Positions 33,759-43,163 are shown, numbered from the stretch's first letter. The stretch is 64,000 bases of DNA from Mesorhizobium carmichaelinearum (GCF_900199455.1 NZ_FZQR01000015.1:1-64000); one strand, 5' to 3'. The notes: a model not told the origin generated them from the sequence alone. A program made the numbers and translations.

Positions 33759-34724
33759 GTGACGTCAGGAAAGGGGACCGAGCCAGAAACGACCAGCGGC
33801 CACGGCACGCTAAGGGGCATCGCGCTGAAGATCGTCTCGGTGGCGGTCTTTGTCGCTATGCAAACCTGCATCAAGGCGGCCGGCGACGTGCCGGCCGGGC
33901 AGATCGTATTCTTCCGCTCTTTCTTCGCCATCTTCCCGATCATTGCTTTCCTGGCATTGAAGGGACAGCTGGCGACGGCATTCGTCACGAAACGTCCCTT
34001 CAACCACGTCGCGCGCGGCGTCGTCGGCGTTGGCGCAATGGGGCTTGGCTTCTTCGCGCTGACCAGGCTGCCGCTGCCGGAGGCGATCACCCTGAACTAC
34101 GCGCAGCCGCTGCTGGTCGTGGTGTTCTCCTCCGTCTTCCTTGGCGAGACGATCCGCGTCTATCGCTGGAGCGCGGTCGCCGTCGGTCTCATTGGCGTGC
34201 TCATCATTTCCTGGCCGGAACTGACCCTGCTCAACTCGGATGAAGCACTCGACGACCAGGAGGTCCTGGGCGTCATGGCCGCGCTGGTGGCCGCGGCGAT
34301 CTCGGCTGTCGCCATGCTGCTTGTGCGCAATCTCGTGCAGACGGAGAAGACGGCGACCATCGTCTTATGGTTCTCGTCGACGGCGAGCGTGCTCTCGCTG
34401 CTGACGCTGCCTTTCGGCTGGCAAGCTCTGATGCCGGCGCAAGCCGCGCTGCTCGTCATGGCCGGCTTCTGCGGCGGCCTCGGCCAGATCCTGATGACCT
34501 CGGCCTATCGCCATGCCGAGGCCTCGGTGGTGGCACCGTTCGAATACACCTCGATGATCCTCGGCGTCGTCGTCGGCTATCTCGTTTTCGGCGACGTGAC
34601 CTCGCTCAACACGCTGATTGGCGGTGCGATCGTGGTGGCCGCCGGCGTCTTCATCATCTGGCGTGAGCGGCAACTCGGCCTGGAGCGCACCCGAACGCGC
34701 AAGGTGACGCTGCCACAAGGCTGA
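33759..34724 (+). CDS. EamA/DMT-family drug/metabolite transporter
   Basis: 321 aa, ten predicted membrane helices in two EamA repeats (about 25-155 and 170-300). Start GTG 33759; a short upstream frame ending TGA at 33762 overlaps it. Exporter of unknown small molecules or amino-acid-like compounds. Convergent with the XRE regulator: its stop at 34724 directly abuts the regulator stop at 34725. Confidence 0.87.
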   Translation: MTSGKGTEPETTSGHGTLRGIALKIVSVAVFVAMQTCIKAAGDVPAGQIVFFRSFFAIFPIIAFLALKGQLATAFVTKRPFNHVARGVVGVGAMGLGFFALTRLPLPEAITLNYAQPLLVVVFSSVFLGETIRVYRWSAVAVGLIGVLIISWPELTLLNSDEALDDQEVLGVMAALVAAAISAVAMLLVRNLVQTEKTATIVLWFSSTASVLSLLTLPFGWQALMPAQAALLVMAGFCGGLGQILMTSAYRHAEASVVAPFEYTSMILGVVVGYLVFGDVTSLNTLIGGAIVVAAGVFIIWRERQLGLERTRTRKVTLPQG

Positions 34725-35537
34725 TCAGGACCGTTCCGACCGGTCCTTCGCCAGCCGCACCAGCACCGCGCGAGTTTGCTCGTCGGCCGGGAAAAATGAC
34801 TCAATCGCCAGTTCCGACAAAGTCACGTCGAGCGGCGTGCCGAACACGGTGATGGTGCTGATGAAAGACAGCACCTGATCGCCATGGGCGAGGCGCAGCG
34901 GATGCACGATCGCATTCGGCTCGACGGGCGTTGGCCTGTTGCCCTTGAGGCCGGACGGATAGCTGCGCAACTCGCGCTCCAGTTCGACCAGCACCGGATC
35001 GCCGCTGGCATCGTTCTGGTGCTTGAGACGTTCGAGCAGATGCGTGCGCCATTCCGCGAGGTTGACGATGCGCGGTGCGATGCCACCGGGGTGCAGGCTG
35101 AGGCGAAGCACGTTGACCGGTGGGGTCAGCAGCGAGGCCTCGCTGACATCGGCGAGGAAGGGAGCAATCGCGGCATTCGCCGAAACCAGGTTCCAGTGCC
35201 GGTCTACCGCCAGTGCCGGGAAGGGTTCATGTCCCTTGAGCACGATCTCGACCGCCGCCATCGCCGGCGCCAGCGTCGTGTCGGAGAGCGGCCGTTCGCT
35301 GAAGCTCGGCGCAAAGCCTGCCGCCAGCAGCAACTGATTGCGTTGCCTCAGCGGGATCGAAAGCTGCTCCGCCAGATGCAAGACCATGTCGCGCGAGGGT
35401 GCGGCGCGCCCGCTTTCTACGAAGGAGAGATGCCGCTGCGAAATCTCAGCCTCCATGGCGAGGTCGAGCTGGCTCATGCGGCGGCGCGTGCGCCATTCGC
35501 GGATGAGGCTGCCGGCAGAGGTCTGGGCTGATGTCAT
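34725..35537 (-). CDS. XRE-family regulator with MmyB-type ligand domain
   Basis: 270 aa. N-terminal helix-turn-helix (LIREWRTRRRMSQLDLAMEA ... SQRHLSFVESGRAAPS), followed by the MmyB-like PAS-related sensing domain (about 90-265; HEPFPALAVDRHWNLVSANA and PNAIVHPLRLAHGDQVLSF). Members usually sense fatty-acid-like or other small ligands and regulate an adjacent gene. The nearby EamA transporter or a distant gene could be the target. Confidence 0.88.
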   Translation of the reverse strand: MTSAQTSAGSLIREWRTRRRMSQLDLAMEAEISQRHLSFVESGRAAPSRDMVLHLAEQLSIPLRQRNQLLLAAGFAPSFSERPLSDTTLAPAMAAVEIVLKGHEPFPALAVDRHWNLVSANAAIAPFLADVSEASLLTPPVNVLRLSLHPGGIAPRIVNLAEWRTHLLERLKHQNDASGDPVLVELERELRSYPSGLKGNRPTPVEPNAIVHPLRLAHGDQVLSFISTITVFGTPLDVTLSELAIESFFPADEQTRAVLVRLAKDRSERS

Positions 35538-35590
35538 GGGGGATGGTTAGGCTGACGGGGACGACATTTCAATTACCTGCGAGGTTATCG

Positions 35591-36463
35591 CTAGGAGAGC
35601 GCCCGCAGCCTCGCCTTGACCTCAAGAAAATCCCGCCATGCCAGCTTCTTGTGCGCCGGCGTCCGCAGGAGATAGGCCGGGTGCAGCGTCGGCATGGCCG
35701 GAATGGCGATGCCGGAGGCAGTGGTGTGGGCACGCCAGTTGCCACGCAGCCGCAAAATGCCTTCCGAGGTGTTGAGCAAGGTCTTGGCCGACGGCCCGCC
35801 GAGATTGACCAGCACCTTGGGATTGACCAGCTCGATCTGCCGCTCGATGAACGGCCGGCAGATTTCGGTCTCGTGCGGCGTCGGCGTGCGGTTGCCCGGC
35901 GGCCGCCAGGGAATGACGTTGGCAATGTAGACCGAGCTGCGGTCGAGCCCGATCGCGGCCAGCATGCGGTCGAGCAGCCGGCCCGAGCGGCCGACGAAGG
36001 GCAGCCCCTCAATGTCCTCATCGCGGCCCGGCGCTTCGCCCACCAGCATGACCGCGGCCTCCGGGTTGCCATCGGCGAACACCAGGTTCTTGGCGGTGGC
36101 CTTGAGATTGCAGCCGTCGAACGCCGCCATGTGCTGGCGCAATTGGTCCAGGGTTGTTGCCGTTGTCGCCAACTGGCGCGCAAGTGCTGCCTGAGCTTCG
36201 TCTGGCACGGCGGCGACCGATGAACGCGCCGGTGCGTCCGGCACCCGACTCGCATCCAACCCGGACGATGCCGCGGGCCGCTCCGGCGCCTTGTCCTCGC
36301 GAGGCGGTGCCGCCGCTGCCGGTGCTCGCTCGACGGGCCTCGGCGCCGCCTCGGCGAAGCGGTTGACAGGAGCGTCTTCCAGCGCCTCATCGACGCCGGC
36401 GCTGGCATAGAAAGCCAGGATGTCGGCGATATCGGTCGGGCTGTTGGGGGAGGCGGCAGTCAT
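35591..36463 (-). CDS. Uracil-DNA glycosylase superfamily (family 4-like) without a full Fe-S cysteine set
   Basis: About 290 aa from ATG 36463 (upstream in-frame ATGs at 36484 and 36499 are possible). A proline- and alanine-rich N-terminal extension of about 90 residues precedes the UDG fold. Active-site motif GEAPGRDEDIEGLPFVGRSG and distal motif HPAYLLR identify a family 4-like enzyme that removes uracil from DNA. Family 4 enzymes usually hold a 4Fe-4S cluster with four Cys; this protein has only two (FDGCNLK and EICRPF), and the position usually read as KCRPP is PWRPP. It starts just after the stop of the next gene upstream (36515), so may be co-transcribed. Confidence 0.87.
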   Translation of the reverse strand: MTAASPNSPTDIADILAFYASAGVDEALEDAPVNRFAEAAPRPVERAPAAAAPPREDKAPERPAASSGLDASRVPDAPARSSVAAVPDEAQAALARQLATTATTLDQLRQHMAAFDGCNLKATAKNLVFADGNPEAAVMLVGEAPGRDEDIEGLPFVGRSGRLLDRMLAAIGLDRSSVYIANVIPWRPPGNRTPTPHETEICRPFIERQIELVNPKVLVNLGGPSAKTLLNTSEGILRLRGNWRAHTTASGIAIPAMPTLHPAYLLRTPAHKKLAWRDFLEVKARLRALS

Positions 36464-36514
36464 GGTGCGCACATTCGTCCGCATGACTGCAATTTGCAAG
36501 ACCGGCTGCTTGCC

Positions 36515-37159
36515 CTATCCGGTCGGGATGCGCGGATCTTGCACCAGGTAGAAGGTCCATCGCGGCGTGTAATCGGTCATCAGGAACTCGAAGCTGACGG
36601 TCTTCAGCGGGTCGACCTTGCCGTTCTTGAACAGCAGCCGGTCATAGGGCTCGAAGTCGCGGTCGAAATCGGCGAAATTGCTCGACCAGATATTTTCGGG
36701 GGTCTTGTTGCGTTGGTCGAAGGAAAGCCCGTCCCCAAACACGCTCGGCTGATCGAGTATCTCCTGAAGCTCGAACTGGAATTCGATCCAGGCCTGGCCG
36801 CTGTTGTTGAGCACGTCGATGCGCATATACATGATGCCGTTGGCGAACTCGCCCGCCTTGCCGAATGTCTCGATCGGCTTGGTGGTGCGGATGGTCAGCG
36901 TCACCGGTGTCGCCGAATTCAATTCTTCGGTGATGACCAGCGGATCGTCCTTGGTTCCGATGCCGGAGGCTCCGGTGATGCGGAAGCCGCCGAGCTCGTC
37001 GGAGAAGGAGTAGGCGCCTGTCGCCCAGACCTTCACCTCTTCCGCGACGGCGTGCCCTGGTGCCGACGTCATAAGGGCCAGAAGAATCGCCCGGCAGGCC
37101 CGGCCGGGCGACAAAAGAAAGCGCGTCGAAGGAAAGCCGGCTGGCCCAGGAATGCGCAT
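36515..37159 (-). CDS. Secreted protein of unknown function
   Basis: About 214 aa from ATG 37159 (MRIPGPAGFPSTRFLLSPG); a longer frame reaches 37231. Signal peptide ends near GHAVAEE. The mature domain is beta-rich (EEVKVWATGAYSFSDELGGF ... MYMRIDVLNNSGQAWIEFQF), with WTFYLVQDPR near the end, and no cysteines in the mature part. I do not recognise the family. It lies upstream of the glycosylase gene on the same strand and is divergent from the ETF-QO gene. Confidence 0.7.
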   Translation of the reverse strand: MRIPGPAGFPSTRFLLSPGRACRAILLALMTSAPGHAVAEEVKVWATGAYSFSDELGGFRITGASGIGTKDDPLVITEELNSATPVTLTIRTTKPIETFGKAGEFANGIMYMRIDVLNNSGQAWIEFQFELQEILDQPSVFGDGLSFDQRNKTPENIWSSNFADFDRDFEPYDRLLFKNGKVDPLKTVSFEFLMTDYTPRWTFYLVQDPRIPTG

Positions 37160-37378
37160 GGCGGGAAGTATGGCCGATAAGCAAGCCGCCGAACAATTAA
37201 AAAACGCAAGCGCGGCGGTCTCGCCGGGCACGAACGGCTGCCCTGCCGCAGGATGCGCGACTTATTGGCCAAATCCGCATTGTCACGTCTGCGCCGGTTT
37301 CCTGTCGCCAATTGATGCGCTATGCAGCGCAGGAGCCAGCAAGATACGCAACAGCGGCAAGCCAGTGCGGAGGGGTTG

Positions 37379-39058
37379 ATGAGCGATATCGAACGCGAAA
37401 GCATGGAATTCGACGTGGTCATCGTCGGTGCCGGCCCGGCCGGCCTTGCCGCGGCCATCCGCCTCAAGCAGGTCAATCCCGAGCTTTCCGTCGTCGTGCT
37501 GGAAAAGGGCGGCGAGGTCGGCGCGCATATCCTCTCCGGCGCCGTCGTCGATCCGATCGGCATCGACCGGCTGCTGCCCGGTTGGCGCGAGGAGGAGGGG
37601 CATCCCTTCAAGACGCCGGTCACGGCGGATCATTTCCTGGTGCTCGGCCCCGCCGGCTCGTTCCGTCTGCCCAACATATTGATGCCGCCGCTGATGAACA
37701 ATCACGGCAACTACATCGTCTCGCTCGGCAATGTCTGCCGCTGGCTGGCGACCAAGGCCGAGGCGCTGGGCGTCGAGATCTATCCGGGCTTTGCCGCCGC
37801 AGGCCTGCTCTACAATGAAGAAGGCGCCGTCACCGGTGTCGTCACCGGCGACATGGGCGTCGACAAGGACGGCACGCACGGCCCCGGCTTCGCGCCGGGC
37901 ATGGCGCTGATGGGCAAATATGTGCTGATCGGCGAAGGCGCGCGCGGCTCGCTCGCTAAGCAGCTGATCGCCAAATACAAGCTTTCCGATGGCCGCGAGC
38001 CGGGCAAATACGGCATCGGCCTCAAGGAGCTTTGGCAGGTCAAGCCGGAGAACCATCGGCCGGGTCTGGTGCAACATTCCTTCGGCTGGCCGCTCGACAT
38101 GAAGACCGGCGGCGGCTCGTTCCTCTACCATCTCGAGGACAATCAGGTGGCGGTTGGCTTCGTCCTTCACCTCAACTACAAGAATCCCTGGCTCTCGCCC
38201 TTCGAGGAATTCCAGCGCTTCAAAACCCATCCGGCGATCCGCGGCACCTTCGAAGGCGCCAAGCGGCAGGGCTACGGCGCGCGCGCCATCACCGAGGGTG
38301 GCTGGCAGTCGGTGCCGAAATTGTCGTTCCCCGGCGGCGCGCTGATGGGTTGCGCCGCGGGCTTCGTCAACGTGCCGCGCATCAAGGGTTCGCACAATGC
38401 GGTGCTCTCCGGCATGCTGGCGGCCGAGCATGTCGCCGAAGCGATCGGCGCCGGCCGCGCCAATGACGAGCTTTCCTCCTACGAGGCGGCCTGGCGCGCG
38501 ACCGACATCGGCAAGGATTTGAAGAAGGTGCGCAACGTCAAGCCGTTGTGGTCGCGCTTCGGCACCATCATCGGCGTCGGCCTTGGTGGCCTCGACATGT
38601 GGCTGAACACGCTGTTCGGCGTCTCGCCCTTCGGCACGCTGAAGCACGGCAAGGCCGACTATGCGGCGCTCGAGCCAGCCGCCAAGCACCAAAAGATCGC
38701 CTATCCGAAGCCCGATGGTGTGCTGACCTTCGACCGCCTGTCCTCGGTGTTCCTGTCCAATACCAACCATGAGGAAAACGAGCCGGTCCACCTCATCGTC
38801 GGCGACATGGCCTTGCAGCAGCGCTCCGAGCACGATGTCTTTGCCGGGCCCTCGACGCGCTATTGCCCGGCTGGCGTCTATGAATGGGTCGACAAGGACG
38901 GCAATGCCGCCGCTGATCCGGCGGCGAAAGATGTGCGCTTCGTCATCAACGCGCAGAACTGCGTCCACTGCAAGACATGCGACATCAAGGACCCGAACCA
39001 GAACATCAACTGGGTGCCGCCGCAAGGTGGCGAAGGCCCGGTCTATCAGGGCATGTGA
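37379..39058 (+). CDS. Electron transfer flavoprotein-ubiquinone oxidoreductase
   Basis: 559 aa from ATG 37379, with CGGAGGGG upstream; the in-frame start at 37322 is less likely. FAD-binding GAGPAGLAAAIRL near the N-terminus, GKYVLIGEGARGSLAKQL, ubiquinone-binding region, and a C-terminal 4Fe-4S ferredoxin-like domain with CVHCKTCDIKDP plus the cysteine in RYCPAGVYE. It passes electrons from acyl-CoA dehydrogenases (such as the Ivd encoded at 56636-57799) through ETF to the quinone pool at the inner membrane. Confidence 0.96.
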   Translation: MSDIERESMEFDVVIVGAGPAGLAAAIRLKQVNPELSVVVLEKGGEVGAHILSGAVVDPIGIDRLLPGWREEEGHPFKTPVTADHFLVLGPAGSFRLPNILMPPLMNNHGNYIVSLGNVCRWLATKAEALGVEIYPGFAAAGLLYNEEGAVTGVVTGDMGVDKDGTHGPGFAPGMALMGKYVLIGEGARGSLAKQLIAKYKLSDGREPGKYGIGLKELWQVKPENHRPGLVQHSFGWPLDMKTGGGSFLYHLEDNQVAVGFVLHLNYKNPWLSPFEEFQRFKTHPAIRGTFEGAKRQGYGARAITEGGWQSVPKLSFPGGALMGCAAGFVNVPRIKGSHNAVLSGMLAAEHVAEAIGAGRANDELSSYEAAWRATDIGKDLKKVRNVKPLWSRFGTIIGVGLGGLDMWLNTLFGVSPFGTLKHGKADYAALEPAAKHQKIAYPKPDGVLTFDRLSSVFLSNTNHEENEPVHLIVGDMALQQRSEHDVFAGPSTRYCPAGVYEWVDKDGNAAADPAAKDVRFVINAQNCVHCKTCDIKDPNQNINWVPPQGGEGPVYQGM

Positions 39059-39195
39059 CCTCGCGTAGCGGGGCGCGGTTCAGGTCTCTGCAGCAAAAAT
39101 GCAGGTGAGGGCTGGCCGTGAGGGCATGCAGGCCAGCAGAACCGTTGAAACGGCCACCGGTCTATGGTTCCTTCTCCAGGGATAAGGAGAAGGCC

Positions 39196-39792
39196 ATGCG
39201 CCGGACGGTTCTGACATGCCTCGTCGCCATCGGGGCGCTGTGTGCGTCACAGGCCCTGGCCGGCACCAGGGCTGTCGTCCAGACGCGGACCTACGACGTT
39301 GCGGGAAGCTCGGGCGCCGCCCTCGTCGACGCGATGGACAGCAAAGGCCCCAGGCACGGCTTCATGACGCATGCCATCGCCACCACGGCCTACACCGTCG
39401 ACTGGAACCTCAACGCCACTGAAGGCAACGGCTTCTGCCGGATGCGGCAGGTCAACGGCACGCTCAACCTTTCCTACACCTTCCCTCGCCTTGCTTCGCC
39501 CGCGACGCCGGAGCTGAAAAGGCGCTGGGTCAGGTTTTTCGCCGGTGTTCGCGCCCATGAGGAAACACATGGGCGCATCGCCAGGGAGATGATGCGCGCT
39601 ACGGAGAGGTCGATAACCGGCCTGCGGGTCGCCAACGACCCGTCTTGCTACAAGACGCGCCGCGAAGCTCAGCTTCGCATCCGGGCTGTCTATGCCGAAT
39701 ATGAGGCCAAACAAAACGCCTTCGATCGGCGCGAACACAGCAAGGGCGGACATGTCGAACATCTGATCGCTGCCTTGGTCAAAAAACCATGA
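39196..39792 (+). CDS. DUF922 family putative secreted zinc protease
   Basis: 198 aa from ATG 39196, with AAGGAG upstream. Signal peptide (MRRTVLTCLVAIGAL, cleavage near ALAG). Contains VRAHEETHGRIA, an HExxH zinc motif with a preceding Arg, and SYTFPRLASP; matches the DUF922 pattern. Two mature cysteines (GFCRMRQ and PSCYKTR). Periplasmic or surface protease is inferred; substrate unknown. Confidence 0.8.
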   Translation: MRRTVLTCLVAIGALCASQALAGTRAVVQTRTYDVAGSSGAALVDAMDSKGPRHGFMTHAIATTAYTVDWNLNATEGNGFCRMRQVNGTLNLSYTFPRLASPATPELKRRWVRFFAGVRAHEETHGRIAREMMRATERSITGLRVANDPSCYKTRREAQLRIRAVYAEYEAKQNAFDRREHSKGGHVEHLIAALVKKP

Positions 39793-39831
39793 ACGTGTGA
39801 TCCGCTCAGCGTTGTGGCGCGCGGGCTTGGC

Positions 39832-40923
39832 TCAGCCGTGAGGCTTGGCTGACAAGTCGCTCGCCGCGAGCGCTGTGGCGTGGTCATTCTCAGGCTGCTT
39901 GTCGTCGGGGCGAAGCGTGAACTCGACCAGCACCGGCAGATGGTCTGAGCCGGTATCCTCCAGCCGCGTCGAAGACAGGATGGTCAGCCCGCCCTTGCTG
40001 AACACCTGGTCGATCGGCAGGCCCGCATAGCGGCGCAGGACATCGGGCAGTGTCCGGTGGATCCAGGTCGGGCCGGCCGAGGGCATAAGTGTCAGCCCGC
40101 CAAGCGCTGCGACCCGCCGCACCGCAGCACTCCACGGCACGGCGTTGCAATCGCCGGCCATGATCGCGGTCTCGCCAAGTCCGGCCAATGTTTGCGCCAG
40201 TTCGCCGATCTGCCAGTATTGCTCCTTCGGCCATGGCCAACTCAAATGGATCGCGGCGACATCGACGCCGATCCCGCCGAAGTCGACGGTCGCGGTCGCC
40301 ATCGCGCCACGCGGCTCGCAGCGCGGTGCGGTGCCTGCCATGAAGGGCCTGCGCGACAGTAAGGCCACCCCGAACATGCCGTTCGGATAGGGGCAGAGGA
40401 TGCGGTAGGGGTAGGCGCTGGTGATGGTGCCAAGTTCGGTCGTCCACATCTCCGACACCTCATCGAGGGTGATCACGTCCGGGTTGGTGCGGCCGATCAG
40501 GGAAAGCACTTTCTTCGGTGTCGGGTTGTTGAAGCGCAGGTTCATCTGCAGCAGGCTGTACACAGCCTGATCGGCGGGCTTGGCGACCGCCGGCTGCGGC
40601 CAAAGCCTGGGCAGGGCGCTTGCCGTCGTGGCCAGGCAGGCGATGGCAAAGACCAGCCCCGCTGCCGCCTGCAGCCGAAACGAACTGGCGAGCAGCGGCA
40701 ACGCCAGAAGCGCCATAAGCACGCTGAAGTGCATGCGGAAATGCGAGAAGGAATCGAAAGCCGGATGCAGCGTGCCGAAGAACCCGGCCAATAGCGCGGC
40801 CGACAATGCCGTCATCGCCAGGAATGCCAACCCAGCCGTCATATTCAAGCGCGCGCCTGTCATCATTGAGGTCGTGTCTGCCGAATGTCGCCTGACGATC
40901 CGTTCGATCTGCTTATCGGCCAA
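39832..40923 (-). CDS. Endonuclease/exonuclease/phosphatase-family membrane protein
   Basis: 363 aa. Three N-terminal membrane helices (about 28-50, 65-82, 85-105), then an extracytoplasmic EEP domain: LLQMNLRFNN, DVITLDEVSEMW, AIHLSWPWPKEQYWQ, MAGDCNAVPWS and DTGSDHLPVLVEF (GSDH active site). The same architecture occurs in many Rhizobiales proteins of unassigned role; substrates of EEP enzymes range from nucleic acids to phospholipids. Confidence 0.88.
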   Translation of the reverse strand: MADKQIERIVRRHSADTTSMMTGARLNMTAGLAFLAMTALSAALLAGFFGTLHPAFDSFSHFRMHFSVLMALLALPLLASSFRLQAAAGLVFAIACLATTASALPRLWPQPAVAKPADQAVYSLLQMNLRFNNPTPKKVLSLIGRTNPDVITLDEVSEMWTTELGTITSAYPYRILCPYPNGMFGVALLSRRPFMAGTAPRCEPRGAMATATVDFGGIGVDVAAIHLSWPWPKEQYWQIGELAQTLAGLGETAIMAGDCNAVPWSAAVRRVAALGGLTLMPSAGPTWIHRTLPDVLRRYAGLPIDQVFSKGGLTILSSTRLEDTGSDHLPVLVEFTLRPDDKQPENDHATALAASDLSAKPHG

Positions 40924-40974
40924 AATGCGGCCTGAGCAAGACGACGATTTGCCTCGCCGAGGCTTGGCGAGCGC

Positions 40975-42477
40975 CTACTGGAACGCTGTCTCCGAAAAGC
41001 TCCGGAGCTTGCGCGAATGCAGCCGCTCCATCGGCATCTCGGCCAGCTTCTCCATTGCCCTGATGCCGATGGTCAGGTGCTGCGCCACTTGGCGCTTGTA
41101 GAACTCGGTCGCCATGCCAGGCAGTTTCAACTCGCCATGCAGCGGCTTGTCGGAAACGCATAGCAGCGTGCCGTAGGGTACGCGGAAGCGGAAGCCATTG
41201 GCGGCGATCGTCGCCGATTCCATGTCGAGCGCGATGGCGCGGGACTGCGACAGGCGCTGAACCGGTCCGCGCTGGTCGCGCAGTTCCCAGTTGCGGTTGT
41301 CGATGGTGGCGACGGTGCCGGTCCGCATGATGCGCTTCAGATCGTAGCCGGACAGGCCGGTGACTTCGGCAACCGCTTCCTGCAGCGCGACCTGGATCTC
41401 GGCCAGCGGCGGGATCGGCACCCAGACCGGAAGATCGTCGTCCAGCACATGGTCCTCGCGCACATAGGCATGCGCCAGCACATAGTCGCCGAGCGCCTGG
41501 GTGTTGCGCAGCCCGGCGCAATGCCCAAGCATCACCCAGGCATGCGGCCTCAGCACGGCGATATGGTCGGTGATCGTCTTGGCGTTGGAAGGGCCAACAC
41601 CGATGTTGACCATGGTGATGCCGCCATGGTTCGGCTTTTTCAGGTGATAGGCCGGCATCTGCGGCAGGCGCTGCGGTCCAACGCCTTCACTGGGCGTGTT
41701 TTGTCCGGCCTTGGTCACGACATTGCCCGGCTCGACGAATTCAACGTAACCGCCGCCGCCCTTCTCCATCAGGTCGCGGGCGCGGGCGACGAACTCGTCG
41801 ATGTAGAACTGGTAGTTGGTGAACAGCACGAAGTTCTGGAAATGCTGTGGGCTGGTGGCGGTGTAATGGGTCATGCGGTGCAGCGAATAGTCGATGCGCT
41901 GCGCCGTGAACGGCGCCAGCGGCCTTGGTTCGCCGAAGGCCACTTCGAACGTGCCATTGGCGATCTGGTCGTCGGTGCCGTCGAGATCCGGCACGTCGAA
42001 CAGGTCGCGGATCGGCCGCTTGATGCGCTCCGCGGCGGCCCCGTCGACGTAAGCTCCCTCCAGGAAGGCGAAATGCAGCGGAATGGGCGTGGTCGATTCT
42101 GAAACCGTGACCGCGACACCGTGGTTGCGCATGATCAGGCGCAGCTGTTCGATCAGGTACCGCTCGAACAGCCGCGGCTGCGTGATCGTGGTGGCGAAAT
42201 GGCCGGGCGTCGGCATATGGCCATAGGCCTGGCGCGAGTCGACCTGGGTGAACGAACTCGTGGTGACGCCGATCTCGGGATAGAAGGCGCGGTAGCGTTT
42301 GCTGCTGTCGCCGCCGGCGGCAAGCGCCCCAAAGGAGTCACGCAGGAATTTGGTGTTGCGGTCGTAAAGCAGCTGCAGCGCCGCAACGGCTTTTTCGGCG
42401 CTGTTAAAGCTTTGCCGGCCAAAAGGCTCCGGCATGACGACTGATTCGATGGCTTGGGGATAGATTCGCTTTTCCAT
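40975..42477 (-). CDS. amn: AMP nucleosidase
   Basis: 500 aa, start ATG 42477. Hydrolyses AMP to adenine and ribose 5-phosphate. N-terminal AMN-specific domain (about 1-180) then the nucleoside-phosphorylase-like catalytic domain (TMVNIGVGPSNAKTITDHIAVLRPHAW is present as parts VNIGVGPSNAKT and VLRPHAWVMLGHCAGLR; DMESATIAANGFRFRVPYG near residue 420). Full length for the family. Alone on this strand, 50 bp from the EEP-family gene. Confidence 0.95.
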   Translation of the reverse strand: MEKRIYPQAIESVVMPEPFGRQSFNSAEKAVAALQLLYDRNTKFLRDSFGALAAGGDSSKRYRAFYPEIGVTTSSFTQVDSRQAYGHMPTPGHFATTITQPRLFERYLIEQLRLIMRNHGVAVTVSESTTPIPLHFAFLEGAYVDGAAAERIKRPIRDLFDVPDLDGTDDQIANGTFEVAFGEPRPLAPFTAQRIDYSLHRMTHYTATSPQHFQNFVLFTNYQFYIDEFVARARDLMEKGGGGYVEFVEPGNVVTKAGQNTPSEGVGPQRLPQMPAYHLKKPNHGGITMVNIGVGPSNAKTITDHIAVLRPHAWVMLGHCAGLRNTQALGDYVLAHAYVREDHVLDDDLPVWVPIPPLAEIQVALQEAVAEVTGLSGYDLKRIMRTGTVATIDNRNWELRDQRGPVQRLSQSRAIALDMESATIAANGFRFRVPYGTLLCVSDKPLHGELKLPGMATEFYKRQVAQHLTIGIRAMEKLAEMPMERLHSRKLRSFSETAFQ

Positions 42478-42551
42478 GTCTCAATATAGAGAGTTGGACG
42501 AGCGGTTGGGAGGGGTGTCGCAGTCGAAGGCGCCCAAAGCGCCATTTTTCT

Positions 42552-42746
42552 TTATCCGCGCTGCAGGCTGACCAGAAGAACGAAACCCACGCCTGAATTC
42601 CTCAGGGCCGGCGCCTCGATCGTCGAGCCGGCGTCGGCGCGCATCATCGGTACGGCCAGAACCGGCGCTGAAAGAGCCACCAGGACGAGCGCAGCCCGCG
42701 GCAGGAGCCGAAGGGTCTGGAGGGTATTGGCGGCGATACGGTTCAT
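42552..42746 (-). CDS. Small hydrophobic protein of unknown function
   Basis: 64 codons, start ATG 42746. N-terminus MNRIAANTLQTLRLLPRAAL followed by a hydrophobic core and a small-residue site (VLAVPMMRADAG) looks like a signal peptide or a membrane segment. Upstream AAAGAGAAAAG is only a fair ribosome-binding site. It follows another tiny gene (42787-42939) by 40 bp on the same strand. Confidence 0.4.
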   Translation of the reverse strand: MNRIAANTLQTLRLLPRAALVLVALSAPVLAVPMMRADAGSTIEAPALRNSGVGFVLLVSLQRG

Positions 42747-42786
42747 GGCTTTTTGCTTTTCTCTTTGGATCTGTGTCTTTGTCGCT

Positions 42787-42939
42787 TCAGCGGCGAAAAT
42801 GGTTCACGCAATCGAATTGGCAGGAACTGGCTTGGTCCCAGGAGCGGGGGGAACGGCCCGCTTCAGCGACGAGGATGGCGAAGAACATTCCAAACAGGCT
42901 CATCAGCAGGCAGACGATGGTGAAGCGGCGAGCAAGCAT
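42787..42939 (-). CDS. 50-residue membrane or secreted peptide with strong ribosome-binding site
   Basis: Too short for standard ORF cut-offs. ATG 42939, stop TGA at 42787-42789. GAAGGAGA lies 9 nt upstream of the start. Residues 1-27 (MLARRFTIVCLLMSLFG and on) form a signal-like hydrophobic helix; the last 24 residues contain two cysteines (SSCQFDC) and end in FRR. Not recognised. Probably in one transcript with the 64-codon frame downstream. Confidence 0.5.
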   Translation of the reverse strand: MLARRFTIVCLLMSLFGMFFAILVAEAGRSPRSWDQASSCQFDCVNHFRR

Positions 42940-43117
42940 TGGGTCGTGTCTCCTTCAACACGCGAGAGAATGCCGCAACGCCTCTGAACCGGCTCTGATG
43001 CCGGCGTTCATCTGCGGTTCAAATTGATTGACGGGATCCGACCGGGTCGCCGCGAGCCCGGATGGCCACTGCCAGCAGGGCAAGAGCATCAGGGTTCGAC
43101 GTGCCGCTGAAACGAAA

Positions 43118-43138
43118 ACGGGGCCCGCTGGGCCCCGT
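43118..43138 (-). terminator. Intrinsic terminator of the DUF2147 gene
   Basis: 9-bp perfect stem ACGGGGCCC / GGGCCCCGT with 3-nt loop; on the minus strand it is followed by TTTTCGTTTC. It lies 25 bp after the stop at 43164. Confidence 0.85.
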
Positions 43139-43163
43139 CGTCAGGTCACAAGGATATGGTCGA

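Noticed and set aside
37283..39025. 580-codon antisense frame across the ETF-QO gene
   Set aside because: ETF-QO motifs (FAD site, CVHCKTC) are on the plus strand; the antisense frame is compositional.
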